Part shown: one piece after another, positions 50,457 through 58,591 of the stretch
How the letters are laid out: each line of letters starts with the position of its first letter
How positions within the stretch are numbered: position 1 is the stretch's first letter
NCBI GenBank assembly: GCA_964514105.1
Contig: CAZEPJ010000014.1
Span: forward strand, 9,970 to 73,969
DNA length: 64,000 nt
Direction: 5' to 3'
Origin: CAZEPJ01 sp964514105
Lineage (GTDB): Bacteria > Desulfobacterota > Desulfocorpusculales > Desulfocorpusculum
The notes under the pieces: model-generated
What the model saw: the letters and a program-made list of their open reading frames with translations, nothing else
The model's database searches: none
Told to the model about the DNA's origin: nothing
Program-made: the position numbers and the translations under genes

Positions 50457-51973
50457 TGGACATGGCTCGCGAATCCGCATCCCCGCCCCCTTCCCCCCCG
50501 GACAGACCCAAGCTGCTGGTGGTGGAGGACGACGAGGAGCTGCGCTCCCAGATGAAGTGGGCCCTGGGCCGGGAGTACCACGTCTTGACGGCCGAGGACC
50601 GGGTCGGCGCCCTGGAGATCCTGAGGGCCGAGGAGCCCGCCCTGGTGACCCTGGACCTGGGGCTGCCGCCCGACCCGGCGGGCGCCGAGGAGGGCTTTCG
50701 GACCCTGACCGACCTCCTGGCCCTGACCCCCCACGCCAAGGTGGTGGTCATCACCGGCCGGGCGGAGCGGGAGAACGCCCTGAGGGCCGTCGCCCAGGGG
50801 GCATACGACTACTTCTCCAAGCCCATCGAGATCCAGGACCTCCGGGTGGTCCTGGGGCGGGCCCTGTACCTGCACGGCGTGGAGGCGGAGAACCGGCGGC
50901 TCAGGGCCGCCTCCTCCCAGGACGCCTTCGAGGGGATGCTGGGCGCCAGCCAGCCCATGCAGGAGGTGTTCGCCAAGATCCGCAAGGTCGCCACCACCGA
51001 GGCCCCCGTGCTCCTGGTGGGCGAGAGCGGCACGGGCAAGGAGCTGGCCGCCAGGGCCATCCACCGGCTGGGTCCCCGGGGCCGGGGGCCGTTCGTGGCC
51101 ATCAACTGCGGGGCCATCCCCGAGACGCTCCTGGAAAGCGAGTTGTTCGGCCACGAGAAGGGCTCTTTCACGGGCGCCCACGTGCAGAGAAAGGGGCGGG
51201 TGGAGATGGCCCAGGGCGGGACGCTCTTTTTGGACGAGGTGGGCGAGCTGTCCCCCATGCTCCAGGTCAAGCTCCTGCGGTTCCTCCAGGAACAGCGAAT
51301 CGAGCGGGTGGGCGGGAGGGAGGAGATCGCCATCGACGCGCGGGTCATGGCGGCCACCAACGCGGACCTCCAGAAGGCCATGGAGGAGGGGCGCTTCCGC
51401 CAGGACCTGTACTACCGGCTGGGCGTGGTGGTCATCGCCCTCCCCCCCCTGCGGGAGCGCCCCGGGGACGTGGAGCTCCTGGCCAGGGCCCTGGTGGAGA
51501 AGTTCTCGGTCGAGGGCCGCAAGCGCATAACGGGATTCACCGCCGCGGCGCTCAAGGCCATGGTCCAGCACAGGTGGACGGGCAACGTGCGGGAGCTGGA
51601 AAACCGCCTCAGGAGAGCGGTGATCATGGCGGAGGGGACCCGGCTCACCCCCGAGGACCTGGAGCTGGCCTCCAAGTACGCCAGGTACGAGGGGCTGGGG
51701 CTCAGGGAGGCCAGGGAGGGCCTGGAGCGGGAGTTGATCCTCCAGGCCGTGGCCCACAACCAGGGCAATCTCACCCAGGCCGCCGCAGACCTGGGCATCA
51801 GCCGGCCGACCCTCTACGATCTCATGGACATGCGGGGGATGGGGAATGGCGGGGGGTTGGGGGGGGGGGGGGGGGGGGGGGCGGTGGGGGAAGAGAAGGT
51901 CAGGGGGACCCGGGGCGACGGACACCCATCGGGGGAGAGACCATGTCGAATGCGGAAAGCAAGGCGGCGGTGA
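50456..51973 (+). CDS. prsR: PEP-CTERM system sigma54-dependent response regulator PrsR, with poly-G-encoded tail
   Basis: A 505-residue cytoplasmic activator of RpoN promoters. Receiver domain (about 19-135) with phospho-acceptor Asp67; AAA+ domain with Walker A GESGTGKE and the sigma54 loop ELFGHEKGSFTGA (GSFTGA rather than GAFTGA); Fis-type helix-turn-helix ending GNLTQAAADLGISRPTLYDL. The family normally stops a few residues later. Here the frame runs on through a 23-G tract (51859-51881) into about 40 extra residues, Gly-rich then basic, past the prsT start. The ATG at 50456 or the one at 50462 follows AGAGGTG. The stop overlaps prsT by 31 nt. The tail may be unreal or variable in length. 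Confidence 0.9.
   Translation: MDMARESASPPPSPPDRPKLLVVEDDEELRSQMKWALGREYHVLTAEDRVGALEILRAEEPALVTLDLGLPPDPAGAEEGFRTLTDLLALTPHAKVVVITGRAERENALRAVAQGAYDYFSKPIEIQDLRVVLGRALYLHGVEAENRRLRAASSQDAFEGMLGASQPMQEVFAKIRKVATTEAPVLLVGESGTGKELAARAIHRLGPRGRGPFVAINCGAIPETLLESELFGHEKGSFTGAHVQRKGRVEMAQGGTLFLDEVGELSPMLQVKLLRFLQEQRIERVGGREEIAIDARVMAATNADLQKAMEEGRFRQDLYYRLGVVVIALPPLRERPGDVELLARALVEKFSVEGRKRITGFTAAALKAMVQHRWTGNVRELENRLRRAVIMAEGTRLTPEDLELASKYARYEGLGLREAREGLERELILQAVAHNQGNLTQAAADLGISRPTLYDLMDMRGMGNGGGLGGGGGGGAVGEEKVRGTRGDGHPSGERPCRMRKARRR
51859..51881. repeat. Homopolymer of 23 G at the prsR/prsT junction
   Basis: It lies after the last conserved prsR codons and 61 nt before the prsT ATG. No stop occurs in prsR between the domain end and the tract. 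Gain of one G (or loss of two) would put prsR in frame with prsT with no stop between them. It is a candidate slippage site and a potential G-quadruplex, and also a place where sequencing errors are common. Confidence 0.95.
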
Positions 51974-54306
51974 GGGGCCATGACGCCTCCGGGCGGCTCG
52001 TGACCGGCGGTCCGCGGCGTCCCGGGGACAAGGGACGCGGGCTTCGGTTCATCCTCGTGGCCAGCGCCGCTTTGGTCCTGGCGCTGGCCGGGTGCGGCGA
52101 CGCCCGGTCCAAGAAGGCCAGGCACCTGGAGCGGGGGGACGCTTATTTCAAGGAGGGCAAGGTCAACGAGGCGGTCATCGAGTTTCGAAACGCGGTCAAG
52201 ATGGACCCCAAGGACCCCCGGGCCCACCATTGGCTGGGCCTGTCCTATCTGCGGAGCGGCAATTTGCGGGACGCCTTCTCGTCCCTGACCGAGGCCGTCC
52301 GTCTCGACGAGAACCTGCTCGACGCCCAGGCCCAGCTGGGCCGCATGCTCCTTCTCGCGCGGGACCTCCCCAAGGCGCGGGAGAAGGCCGATCTCATCCT
52401 GGGAAAGGACCCCCGGCACGTGGAGGCCCGTCTCCTCATGGGGGACATCCACCTGGCGGAGGGCAAGCCGGACCAGGCCCTGGGGGAGCTGCTGGCGGCC
52501 GTGGACCTCGACCCCAAGCGGGCGGAGCTGGAGATAAAGCTGGCGGGCGTCTACACCCTCAAGGGCGATTTCCCCAAGGCCGAGGAGGCCCTCAAGGAGG
52601 CCTTGAACAAGGACGAGAAATCCATCCAGGCCCGCCTGGCCCTGGCCAACTTCTACCTGGGGCGGAACCGGCCGCAGGACGCGGAGCGGGAGTTCGGCAG
52701 GGCCCTGGAGCTGGAGCCCAGGAACCTGGCCGTGGCGGCGAGCCTCGCCAACCTGCACCTGCGTGCCAACCGGCCCGAGGAGGGCGAGCGGGTCCTTCTG
52801 GCCGCGGCCGATCGGTCGCCCAAGGAGGCCGGCCCCCAGCTGGCTCTGGGGGACTACTACACCGCCTGGCACAAGCCCGACAAGGCCGAGGCGGCTTACA
52901 GGCGAGCCATCGAGGTGGATCCCCGCAACACCCCGGGCCGGCAGAAGCTGGCGGCCCTTCATCTGAACCGAGGGGAGCGGGAGGCGGCGGAGAAGTACGT
53001 GGACGAGCTCCTCAAGATCAACCCCCAGGACCTGGACGGCCTGATCCTCCGCGGCCGGCTGCTCCTGAGCCGCAGGCAGCACGAGGAGGCCGTGGCCCAG
53101 TTCCAGAGGGTGGTCAAGGAGGCCCCCCAGAACCCCATGGCCCACTACTTCCTCGGCCTGGCCTTGGTGGGCAAGGGGGATGTCCAGCAGGCCAAGGGCG
53201 CCCTTTTGAAATCCGTGGAGCTCAATCCCAGGCTGGGGGAGGCGCGGATGCTGCTGGTGGACCTGCACCTGCGGGCCGGGGCCGCCGACGAGGCGCTGGC
53301 CGAGGCGCGCAGGATGGCGGAGACCGACGGCCGCAGCTGGCGCGCCCAAGCCACCCTGGGGCGGGTGCACCTGGCCCGGCGGGACGGCGACAGCGCCAAG
53401 AAGGCGTTCGAGGAAGTGACCCGCCTGGCCCCCCAAAACCCCCTGGGCTATCACTACCTGGGGCGGCTGGAACTGGCGGAAAAGCGGTACCCGGAGGCGT
53501 CCGCCATGTTCGAGAAGGCCCTGGCCCTGAACCCCGGCGACGCGGGCTCCATGCGCATGCTCGCGTACGCCCATGTGCTGCAGGACGACCGGGAGGGGGC
53601 CCTCCGGCGGGTCGATCAGCAGCTGGGCAAGGCCCCGGACAACCCGGCCTTCCACCAGATCAAGGGGAACCTGCTTTTCGACCAGGGAAGGCGCAAGGAG
53701 GGGGAGCAGAGCCTCAAGCGGGCCATCGAGCTGGCCCCCGGCGACCCGGTCTACTACGAGAACCTGGCCTCCATCTACGCCATGCAGAACCGCCTGGACG
53801 AGGCCGTGGCCGAGTTCAAGGCGGCGGTGGAGAAGGATCCCAGGTCGGTGCGGGCCTGGATGTCCCTGGGCGTGCTGCACCAGCAGAGGAAGGCCCTGGA
53901 CGCTGCCAGGGAGGCGTACAGGAAGGTCCTGGGCCTGGAGCCCAACTTCGTTGCTGCAGCCAACAATCTGGCCTGGCTCGAGGTGGAGCACGGGGGCAAC
54001 GTGGACGTGGCGCTGGGCCATGCCCAGCGGGCCAAGGAGGCGGCCCCCGACCACCCGTCCGTGGCCGACACCCTGGGGTGGATCTACTACCACAAGAAGG
54101 TCTACGCCACGGCCCTGGGGCACCTGAGCGAGGCGGCGGAGAAGATGCCGGACAACCCCACCGTCCGCTTCCACCTGGGCATGACCCACGCCAAGATGGG
54201 AAAGAAGGAGGACGCCCGCCGGGAGCTGGAGCGGGCCCTGGAGATCAACGGTGCCTTCCCCGAGGCCCAGCGCGCCCGGGATGCCCTGAAGGAGCTGGGG
54301 AACTGA
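51943..54306 (+). CDS. prsT: PEP-CTERM system TPR-repeat lipoprotein PrsT
   Basis: A 787-residue envelope protein made almost wholly of tetratricopeptide repeats (about 20 units of 34 residues from residue 60 to the end, for example AVIEFRNAVKMDPKDPRAHH). The N-terminus has a basic stretch and a lipoprotein signal with lipobox LALAGC near residue 51, so it should be lipid-anchored; the 35 residues before the hydrophobic core are long for a signal peptide and an internal GTG start is possible. PrsT is a fixed partner in exosortase loci and probably scaffolds polysaccharide or protein export. GGGGGAGAG precedes the ATG. Confidence 0.92.
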   Translation: MSNAESKAAVRGHDASGRLVTGGPRRPGDKGRGLRFILVASAALVLALAGCGDARSKKARHLERGDAYFKEGKVNEAVIEFRNAVKMDPKDPRAHHWLGLSYLRSGNLRDAFSSLTEAVRLDENLLDAQAQLGRMLLLARDLPKAREKADLILGKDPRHVEARLLMGDIHLAEGKPDQALGELLAAVDLDPKRAELEIKLAGVYTLKGDFPKAEEALKEALNKDEKSIQARLALANFYLGRNRPQDAEREFGRALELEPRNLAVAASLANLHLRANRPEEGERVLLAAADRSPKEAGPQLALGDYYTAWHKPDKAEAAYRRAIEVDPRNTPGRQKLAALHLNRGEREAAEKYVDELLKINPQDLDGLILRGRLLLSRRQHEEAVAQFQRVVKEAPQNPMAHYFLGLALVGKGDVQQAKGALLKSVELNPRLGEARMLLVDLHLRAGAADEALAEARRMAETDGRSWRAQATLGRVHLARRDGDSAKKAFEEVTRLAPQNPLGYHYLGRLELAEKRYPEASAMFEKALALNPGDAGSMRMLAYAHVLQDDREGALRRVDQQLGKAPDNPAFHQIKGNLLFDQGRRKEGEQSLKRAIELAPGDPVYYENLASIYAMQNRLDEAVAEFKAAVEKDPRSVRAWMSLGVLHQQRKALDAAREAYRKVLGLEPNFVAAANNLAWLEVEHGGNVDVALGHAQRAKEAAPDHPSVADTLGWIYYHKKVYATALGHLSEAAEKMPDNPTVRFHLGMTHAKMGKKEDARRELERALEINGAFPEAQRARDALKELGN

Positions 54307-54357
54307 GGCCTCGCCGCGCGCCCCGCAGGCGGCCCGCGCCCCCTTACGGACCTTCCC

Positions 54358-54392
54358 AACCCAAGGGACCCGACAGACCCAACCACCAAAAA
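54358..54392. repeat. Degenerate 9-bp array after prsT
   Basis: AACCCAAGG, GACCCGACA and GACCCAACC nonamers, the same type as the arrays at 11.1, 41.9 and 44.7 kb. The rest of 54307-54559 shows no gene. Confidence 0.5.
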
Positions 54393-54482
54393 GATCGTTC
54401 GTCGTCAAACAAAAAGTGCGTGTCTTCTTGGATGTACCGCCCCCTTGTCCGCTCCCTCGCCACGGTCGTCCCCAAGATCCAC

Positions 54483-54524
54483 AAAAAAAGGTGGGCCCGA
54501 GGCTTCATGCTCATGACCCACCTT
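54483..54524 (-). terminator. Terminator of the PEP-CTERM protein gene
   Basis: AAGGTGGG (54488-54495) pairs with CCCACCTT (54517-54524) and is followed on the minus strand by a run of T residues, 35 nt past the stop. Confidence 0.75.
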
Positions 54525-54559
54525 CCCCATACCTTCGATGAAAAGACGGTTGGTCTGGT

Positions 54560-55252
54560 TCACCTCTTGCGGTGCCGCATCCTGTTCCCTGCAACCCCCA
54601 CTGCGAGCAACCCCAGCCCCAAGAGCATGAGGGTCCCTGGCTCAGGGACATACACCAAGCAGAGCTGGGATTGAGCATACGTCCATTTGCTTCCATCCGG
54701 CCACATCAGGTTCATGACCCTCACGGCATATCCATTCTCGCCAGTCCAGCTGCCGTGGTAAAGTGCATCATTATAGAGAGCCAAAGCAAGCCCGGATAAG
54801 CTTGAAGGAGCATACTCCCCCTCCAGGGCCCAGATGGCGATCTGGACCGCATTGGCGAGGTCATTCGAATACTGGTACCCCAGATCCCCGCGGATGTAGT
54901 GATAATAGAGCCAGGCTGCCGCCCCTGAAAGAGGATCAGGATTTCCCCCACCCTGCCCACCCTCCACCGCACTGTCGGAGATGCTCTCGATGGTGAACGA
55001 CGACGAGTAGTCTATGTATTCATTCTTCTCTATGCAGAAGGATATGAAATCGGAAAACAACGCGCTTTGCGACTTGATCCAGAACTCCCCTCCGTTCGTC
55101 GTCCCGTAGGTCCCGTCTGACAGCTGGACCTTTGTGCCCACCGCACCCTCTGGGACCGGGATCAAAGGATACGACCCCGCATCGGCGACCCACAGGCTCG
55201 CGGCCAGCAGACCAACCAGCAGCGTATATACCGTCTTTCGCCCCATCGTCAT
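54560..55252 (-). CDS. PEP-CTERM sorting-domain protein (exosortase substrate)
   Basis: A 230-residue exported protein. A signal peptide (about 1-25, ending VADAG) is followed by a mature domain of about 175 residues with FISFCIEKNEYIDYS, AAWLYYHYIRGDLGY and AIWALEGEYAPSS, the pattern of small cysteine-poor PEP-CTERM proteins. The C-terminus has the full tripartite sorting signal: VPEPGT, a hydrophobic helix LMLLGLGLLAVGVAG, and the basic tail NRMRHRKR. It is therefore the likely substrate of XrtA, to be cleaved and released to the matrix. GGGAGGG lies 4 nt before the ATG at 55252. A sigma54-like promoter lies upstream. Confidence 0.93.
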   Translation of the reverse strand: MTMGRKTVYTLLVGLLAASLWVADAGSYPLIPVPEGAVGTKVQLSDGTYGTTNGGEFWIKSQSALFSDFISFCIEKNEYIDYSSSFTIESISDSAVEGGQGGGNPDPLSGAAAWLYYHYIRGDLGYQYSNDLANAVQIAIWALEGEYAPSSLSGLALALYNDALYHGSWTGENGYAVRVMNLMWPDGSKWTYAQSQLCLVYVPEPGTLMLLGLGLLAVGVAGNRMRHRKR

Positions 55253-55759
55253 CACACCCTCCCACATGTCGTCGCTGGAATCGATCCTTCAGCACGTCGT
55301 TGTTTTCTTAGCCAGAACCGTACCGCTTCACGCCACACTGACAACCACACCCCCCGGCTCGCAATTAACCAATTGTTTTTATTAAGCTTGGATGGCAAGC
55401 ACGGGCTGGAAGCAGATCTCAGGCTGGCGCCCATCGCTCCGAGAAAGGATCGAGCTCTGGTCAAGTCCTCCGACGTCCAAAAGGCCCAAGGACCGCACGC
55501 GTCGCCATTATGAAAAATAATAACAATAGGATAGCATCCGCCGAATCGCCCGAAGACCTCGTAAACTTTTCCGACATCCGCGATCTTGAGGGGGGCGGCT
55601 CAGCCTGGCCGGCGTCCCCCTCACACCCCTGCCCCCACCCCCTCGCCAAAGCCGGGCACCCGCGCCTCGTCCGTTCCCCATCATCAAGACCAAGCCCCAT
55701 GGGTCCTTTTGTGGTCCGGCCGGGATCACTTGATCCCTCAGCGCCGCCGGCCCCCGGTG
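55253..55759. other. Intergenic region upstream of the PEP-CTERM gene
   Basis: About 500 nt, AT-rich at 55360-55390 and 55505-55545. It contains the sigma54-like site and perhaps binding sites for PrsR in the AT-rich part. No gene is seen. It is also the downstream flank of the amidotransferase cassette. Confidence 0.5.
55310..55325 (-). promoter_or_regulatory. Putative sigma54 (RpoN) promoter of the PEP-CTERM gene
   Basis: On the minus strand CGGTACGGTTCTGGCT matches the consensus TGGCACG N4 TTGCW at 9 of 12 positions, with the invariant GG and GC at the correct 10-nt spacing. It lies 57 nt upstream of the ATG. PrsR, encoded nearby, is the expected activator. Confidence 0.5.
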
Positions 55760-56782
55760 TCACACCCCCAGACGCCGGCGCACCTCTTCCACGACCCTGG
55801 CGTCGGCCGGCTCACGCAAGCGGCGCAACGCCTCAGCGCGCTCCACGATCCCTTCCCTCACCAGTTCGGCCATCTCCATGGCATAGGGATGGAAGCCGTA
55901 TCTGCGCAGGTGCGCCTGGTTGGCGAGCGCATTGAGAAGGCAATTGGTGGAGTTGGGATCCGTATCCTGCGGGGGTCGCCATCCCAGCTCTCGGATCCGC
56001 CCGTATATCTCTTCCTCCCGGTAGCCAAGGAACGCCAGGGGGTTCACGTTGTACGGCATGGCCTCGCCGCCGAGATGGCGTTCCTCGAGAAAGAAGGCGC
56101 GCACCCCGGGGCCCACCCCCTTCTCCAGCGGCCCGAGAAACAGATCCTGGGCCTTCCGCACAAAGGACGCATGGTTTCTGAAGACGGCAGACTGCAGGGG
56201 CGCCTGGCCCGGCGACCAGCCGTACGCGATGAGCGGGATCGCTTTTTCCATGGCGGTGCGCAGCGTCAAGAACTTCACGAGCCCCATGCACGAGTTGCAG
56301 ATGGCACTCGCCCGCTCCAACGCCTTGGGGGGATGGAAGTCGTTCTCCAGGGAAAACCGGAACACGCGGCACAGGAGCTGGAAGTCCGGTTTGATGGTCA
56401 TGTGGTCAACGCCCAGGGCCTCCACAACCCGTCGGATGTTCTCCACGGCGTATGGGGAGACAAATCCGTGGTCGAAGGTCACGGCGAGCACGCGAAGCCC
56501 ATACCCGTTCTTCAGGAGATCCAGGGTGAAGGTGCTGTCCTTGCCGCCGCTGTACGCCACGAGAATCTCGTGGGCACCGTTCCGTCGCCCGCGGGTTTCC
56601 TCAACGAGTCTCTGAAACCGCTCGCGGTACTCCCGGCGCCTCTTGTCCAGATCCTCCCCGCCCTTGAACTGTCGGCAGTAGATGCACAGGCCGGAATCGT
56701 CTATGCGCGAGGAGGGAACCGCAGAAGGCAGAACGCAGTTGCTGCAAATCCTCGGAAGTGGGACGTGGGACGTGGGAGCCAT
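55760..56782 (-). CDS. PP-loop N-acetyl-sugar amidotransferase-like protein (paralogue 1)
   Basis: A protein of about 340 residues similar to WbpG/LegG-type sugar amidotransferases that use ammonia to convert a keto or amide group on a nucleotide sugar. N-terminal zinc knuckle pairs CSNC (about 14) and CIYC (about 34), then the ATP-pyrophosphatase loop YSGGKDST near 82, AICNSC near 165, GWSPGQAP and NCLLN later. It is closely related to 61280-62266. The start is uncertain: ATG 56782 opens before the domain, but the upstream 16 codons (to 56830) are low-complexity repeat. It is the last gene of the cassette. Confidence 0.78.
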   Translation of the reverse strand: MAPTSHVPLPRICSNCVLPSAVPSSRIDDSGLCIYCRQFKGGEDLDKRRREYRERFQRLVEETRGRRNGAHEILVAYSGGKDSTFTLDLLKNGYGLRVLAVTFDHGFVSPYAVENIRRVVEALGVDHMTIKPDFQLLCRVFRFSLENDFHPPKALERASAICNSCMGLVKFLTLRTAMEKAIPLIAYGWSPGQAPLQSAVFRNHASFVRKAQDLFLGPLEKGVGPGVRAFFLEERHLGGEAMPYNVNPLAFLGYREEEIYGRIRELGWRPPQDTDPNSTNCLLNALANQAHLRRYGFHPYAMEMAELVREGIVERAEALRRLREPADARVVEEVRRRLGV

Positions 56783-56908
56783 CAGCTCAAGAGCGTTGGA
56801 GGGAGTAGAAACGGTGGAGGTTGGAGGCAAGACATAGAATCAACACCATCAGAGGCGGTTGCATGAGACCTCCAGCCTCAACCCCTCTTTGTCCCAAACC
56901 GCCATCCT
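56783..56908. repeat. Degenerate CCTCCAACC-type repeats between cassette genes
   Basis: GGAGGTTGGAGG, GACCTCCAGCCTC and similar heptamers and nonamers fill the gap between the acyl ligase and the last amidotransferase gene. The same type recurs at 58600-58640 and 60640-60770 and inside the ligase gene. Confidence 0.5.
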
Positions 56909-58558
56909 CTACCCTTCTGCCTCAAGCACTGTTCTCAAGGCACGCTTGTCGATCTTGCCCGTGCTGGTCCTGGGGAAAGCCGAAACGAAGGCCACTCGCT
57001 TGGGGACCATGAAGTCTTCCAGTTGGGCTTTGCAGTGCCTGAGAACGTCTTTCTCTGCGAGGACCTGCCCATCGTGGCACCGAACGAACGCCGCCACGGC
57101 CTGGCCCAGGATCTCGTCCGGGGCCCCGATCACAGCCGCCTCGGCCACGCCCTCCAGTTCGCACAGGCACTGCTCGATCTCCTTGGGGCTGATTCGCTCC
57201 CCCCGGCTCTTGATCATGTCGTCCTTGCGTCCCACGAAATACAGGTACCCCTCGTCGTCCATACGGAAGAGGTCCCCGGTTCTAAGGACCGTCTCCCCGG
57301 GGTACTTGCCGGGCTTGAGCACTCGCGCCGTCTCCTCGGGGAGCCCCCAGTAGCCCCTCATGACGTTGGATCCCCGCACCACGAGCTCCCCCACCACACC
57401 CGGCTCCACCCGGCGGCCGCTCTCGTCCTCGATCCACACCTCCTCGTTGGGCATGCCACGTCCGATGGAGCTCGGCCGGCGATCCAGTTCCTCGGGTGGA
57501 AGGTAAGAGACCCTCTTGCATTCCGTGAGCCCATACATGGAGTAGAGGCGGACGTGGGGAAAGGCCTCGCGAAGCCTCCGGATGTGCGAGGGAGGAAGGG
57601 CCGCGGCAGTGTTGGTGATGTAGCGGAGATGCGAAAGATCGAACTTCCCCAGGTCCTTGAGCCCAAGAAGGATGGAGAAAATGGTGGGGACCCCGGGAAA
57701 GCCCGTGACCTTCTCCTGGATCATCTTCTGGATCACCTGGTACGGGAAGGCGAAGGAGCGCTCCAGGACCACAGTCCCCCCGAACTTGAAGGCCATGAGC
57801 ACCTGGTACAGACCGTAGTCGAAGGAGAGCGGGAGCACATCCATGATGATGTCGTCCTCCCTGTTTTCCAAGTACTTGGTGATGGAAGTGGCTGCGGAGA
57901 CCATGTTGAGGTGGGTGAGCATGACTCCCTTTGGATCTCCCGTGGAACCGGAGGTGTAGATGAGAGAGGCAAGATCCAGATCTATGTTGGAGGTTGGAGG
58001 ACGGAGGTTGAAGGCAGGAGCAACATCGCCGGAGGTTGGAGGATGAAAAGAGGCGTTGGAGGACCGAGGCGAATCTTCACGATACGCGGGGCGCAGGGCC
58101 CAAGGCGCAAGACGCAAGGCGGAATCGAAGGGATGATGCTGGACGCCCGAGACAGGTTCGGCCGGGGGGCCGTCGGCCCACAGGATGTGACCCACCGAGC
58201 CGGGCCGAGAGAGGGCCTCGCGAACGATGTGGGATTTCGAGGAATGGGTTATGAGCGCCCTGACCTGGCAGTCGTTGAGGACATAGGCCAGCTTGCGCGC
58301 CTTGAGCGTCGGGCTGAGCATGAGGAAGACGGCGTCGGCCTTGAGTGTGCCGAAAAGGGAGACCACGGACTCGGCCGAGTTGTCCAGGAGGATCGCGACC
58401 CGATCCTGTCGTTCGACGCCCAGATCCCTGAGGAACCAGGCCAACCGGTTGGCCCGGCCCTCAATCTCAAGATACGTGAACCGCTCGCGCCCGGCGACCA
58501 AGGCGACCTTGTCGGGGAACCGGCGAGCGGATTCTTCTAAGAATTCTTGAAGAAGCAT
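56909..58558 (-). CDS. AMP-dependent acyl-CoA/acyl-ACP ligase (XrtA-associated type)
   Basis: A 549-residue adenylate-forming enzyme that activates a fatty or other acid as acyl-AMP and loads it on CoA or, by context, on the ACP encoded at 60.8 kb. A-core motifs: YTSGSTGDPKG near residue 200, YGLTECKR near 337, TGDLFRMDDEG near 415, and the catalytic lysine in RTSTGKIDKRALR near the end. It matches the exosortase-A-associated ligase family (TIGR03098 style, usually nearer 515-520). About 30-45 extra residues (about 145-191), with PPTSGD and RPPTSNI, come from intergenic-type repeats inserted in frame before the A3 motif. Confidence 0.88.
   Translation of the reverse strand: MLLQEFLEESARRFPDKVALVAGRERFTYLEIEGRANRLAWFLRDLGVERQDRVAILLDNSAESVVSLFGTLKADAVFLMLSPTLKARKLAYVLNDCQVRALITHSSKSHIVREALSRPGSVGHILWADGPPAEPVSGVQHHPFDSALRLAPWALRPAYREDSPRSSNASFHPPTSGDVAPAFNLRPPTSNIDLDLASLIYTSGSTGDPKGVMLTHLNMVSAATSITKYLENREDDIIMDVLPLSFDYGLYQVLMAFKFGGTVVLERSFAFPYQVIQKMIQEKVTGFPGVPTIFSILLGLKDLGKFDLSHLRYITNTAAALPPSHIRRLREAFPHVRLYSMYGLTECKRVSYLPPEELDRRPSSIGRGMPNEEVWIEDESGRRVEPGVVGELVVRGSNVMRGYWGLPEETARVLKPGKYPGETVLRTGDLFRMDDEGYLYFVGRKDDMIKSRGERISPKEIEQCLCELEGVAEAAVIGAPDEILGQAVAAFVRCHDGQVLAEKDVLRHCKAQLEDFMVPKRVAFVSAFPRTSTGKIDKRALRTVLEAEG
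57985..58125. repeat. In-frame repeat insertion inside the acyl ligase gene
   Basis: GGAGGTTGGAGG-type heptamers and AAGGCGCAAGACGCAAGGCG-type repeats, otherwise found between genes here, are read through in the ligase frame without a stop. They fall between the N-terminal subdomain and the phosphate-binding loop. Confidence 0.7.
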
Positions 58559-58591
58559 TGATATAATCCCTGGTTCACCACGGAGGCACGG

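Noticed and set aside
47946..50480. A minus-strand open frame of 844 codons opposite xrtA/prsK
   Set aside because: It is antisense to genes with clear catalytic motifs; composition is biased and no family pattern is seen.
51814..54408. A minus-strand open frame of 864 codons opposite prsT
   Set aside because: The TPR repeats on the plus strand explain its periodicity; it is an antisense shadow without a ribosome site or domains.
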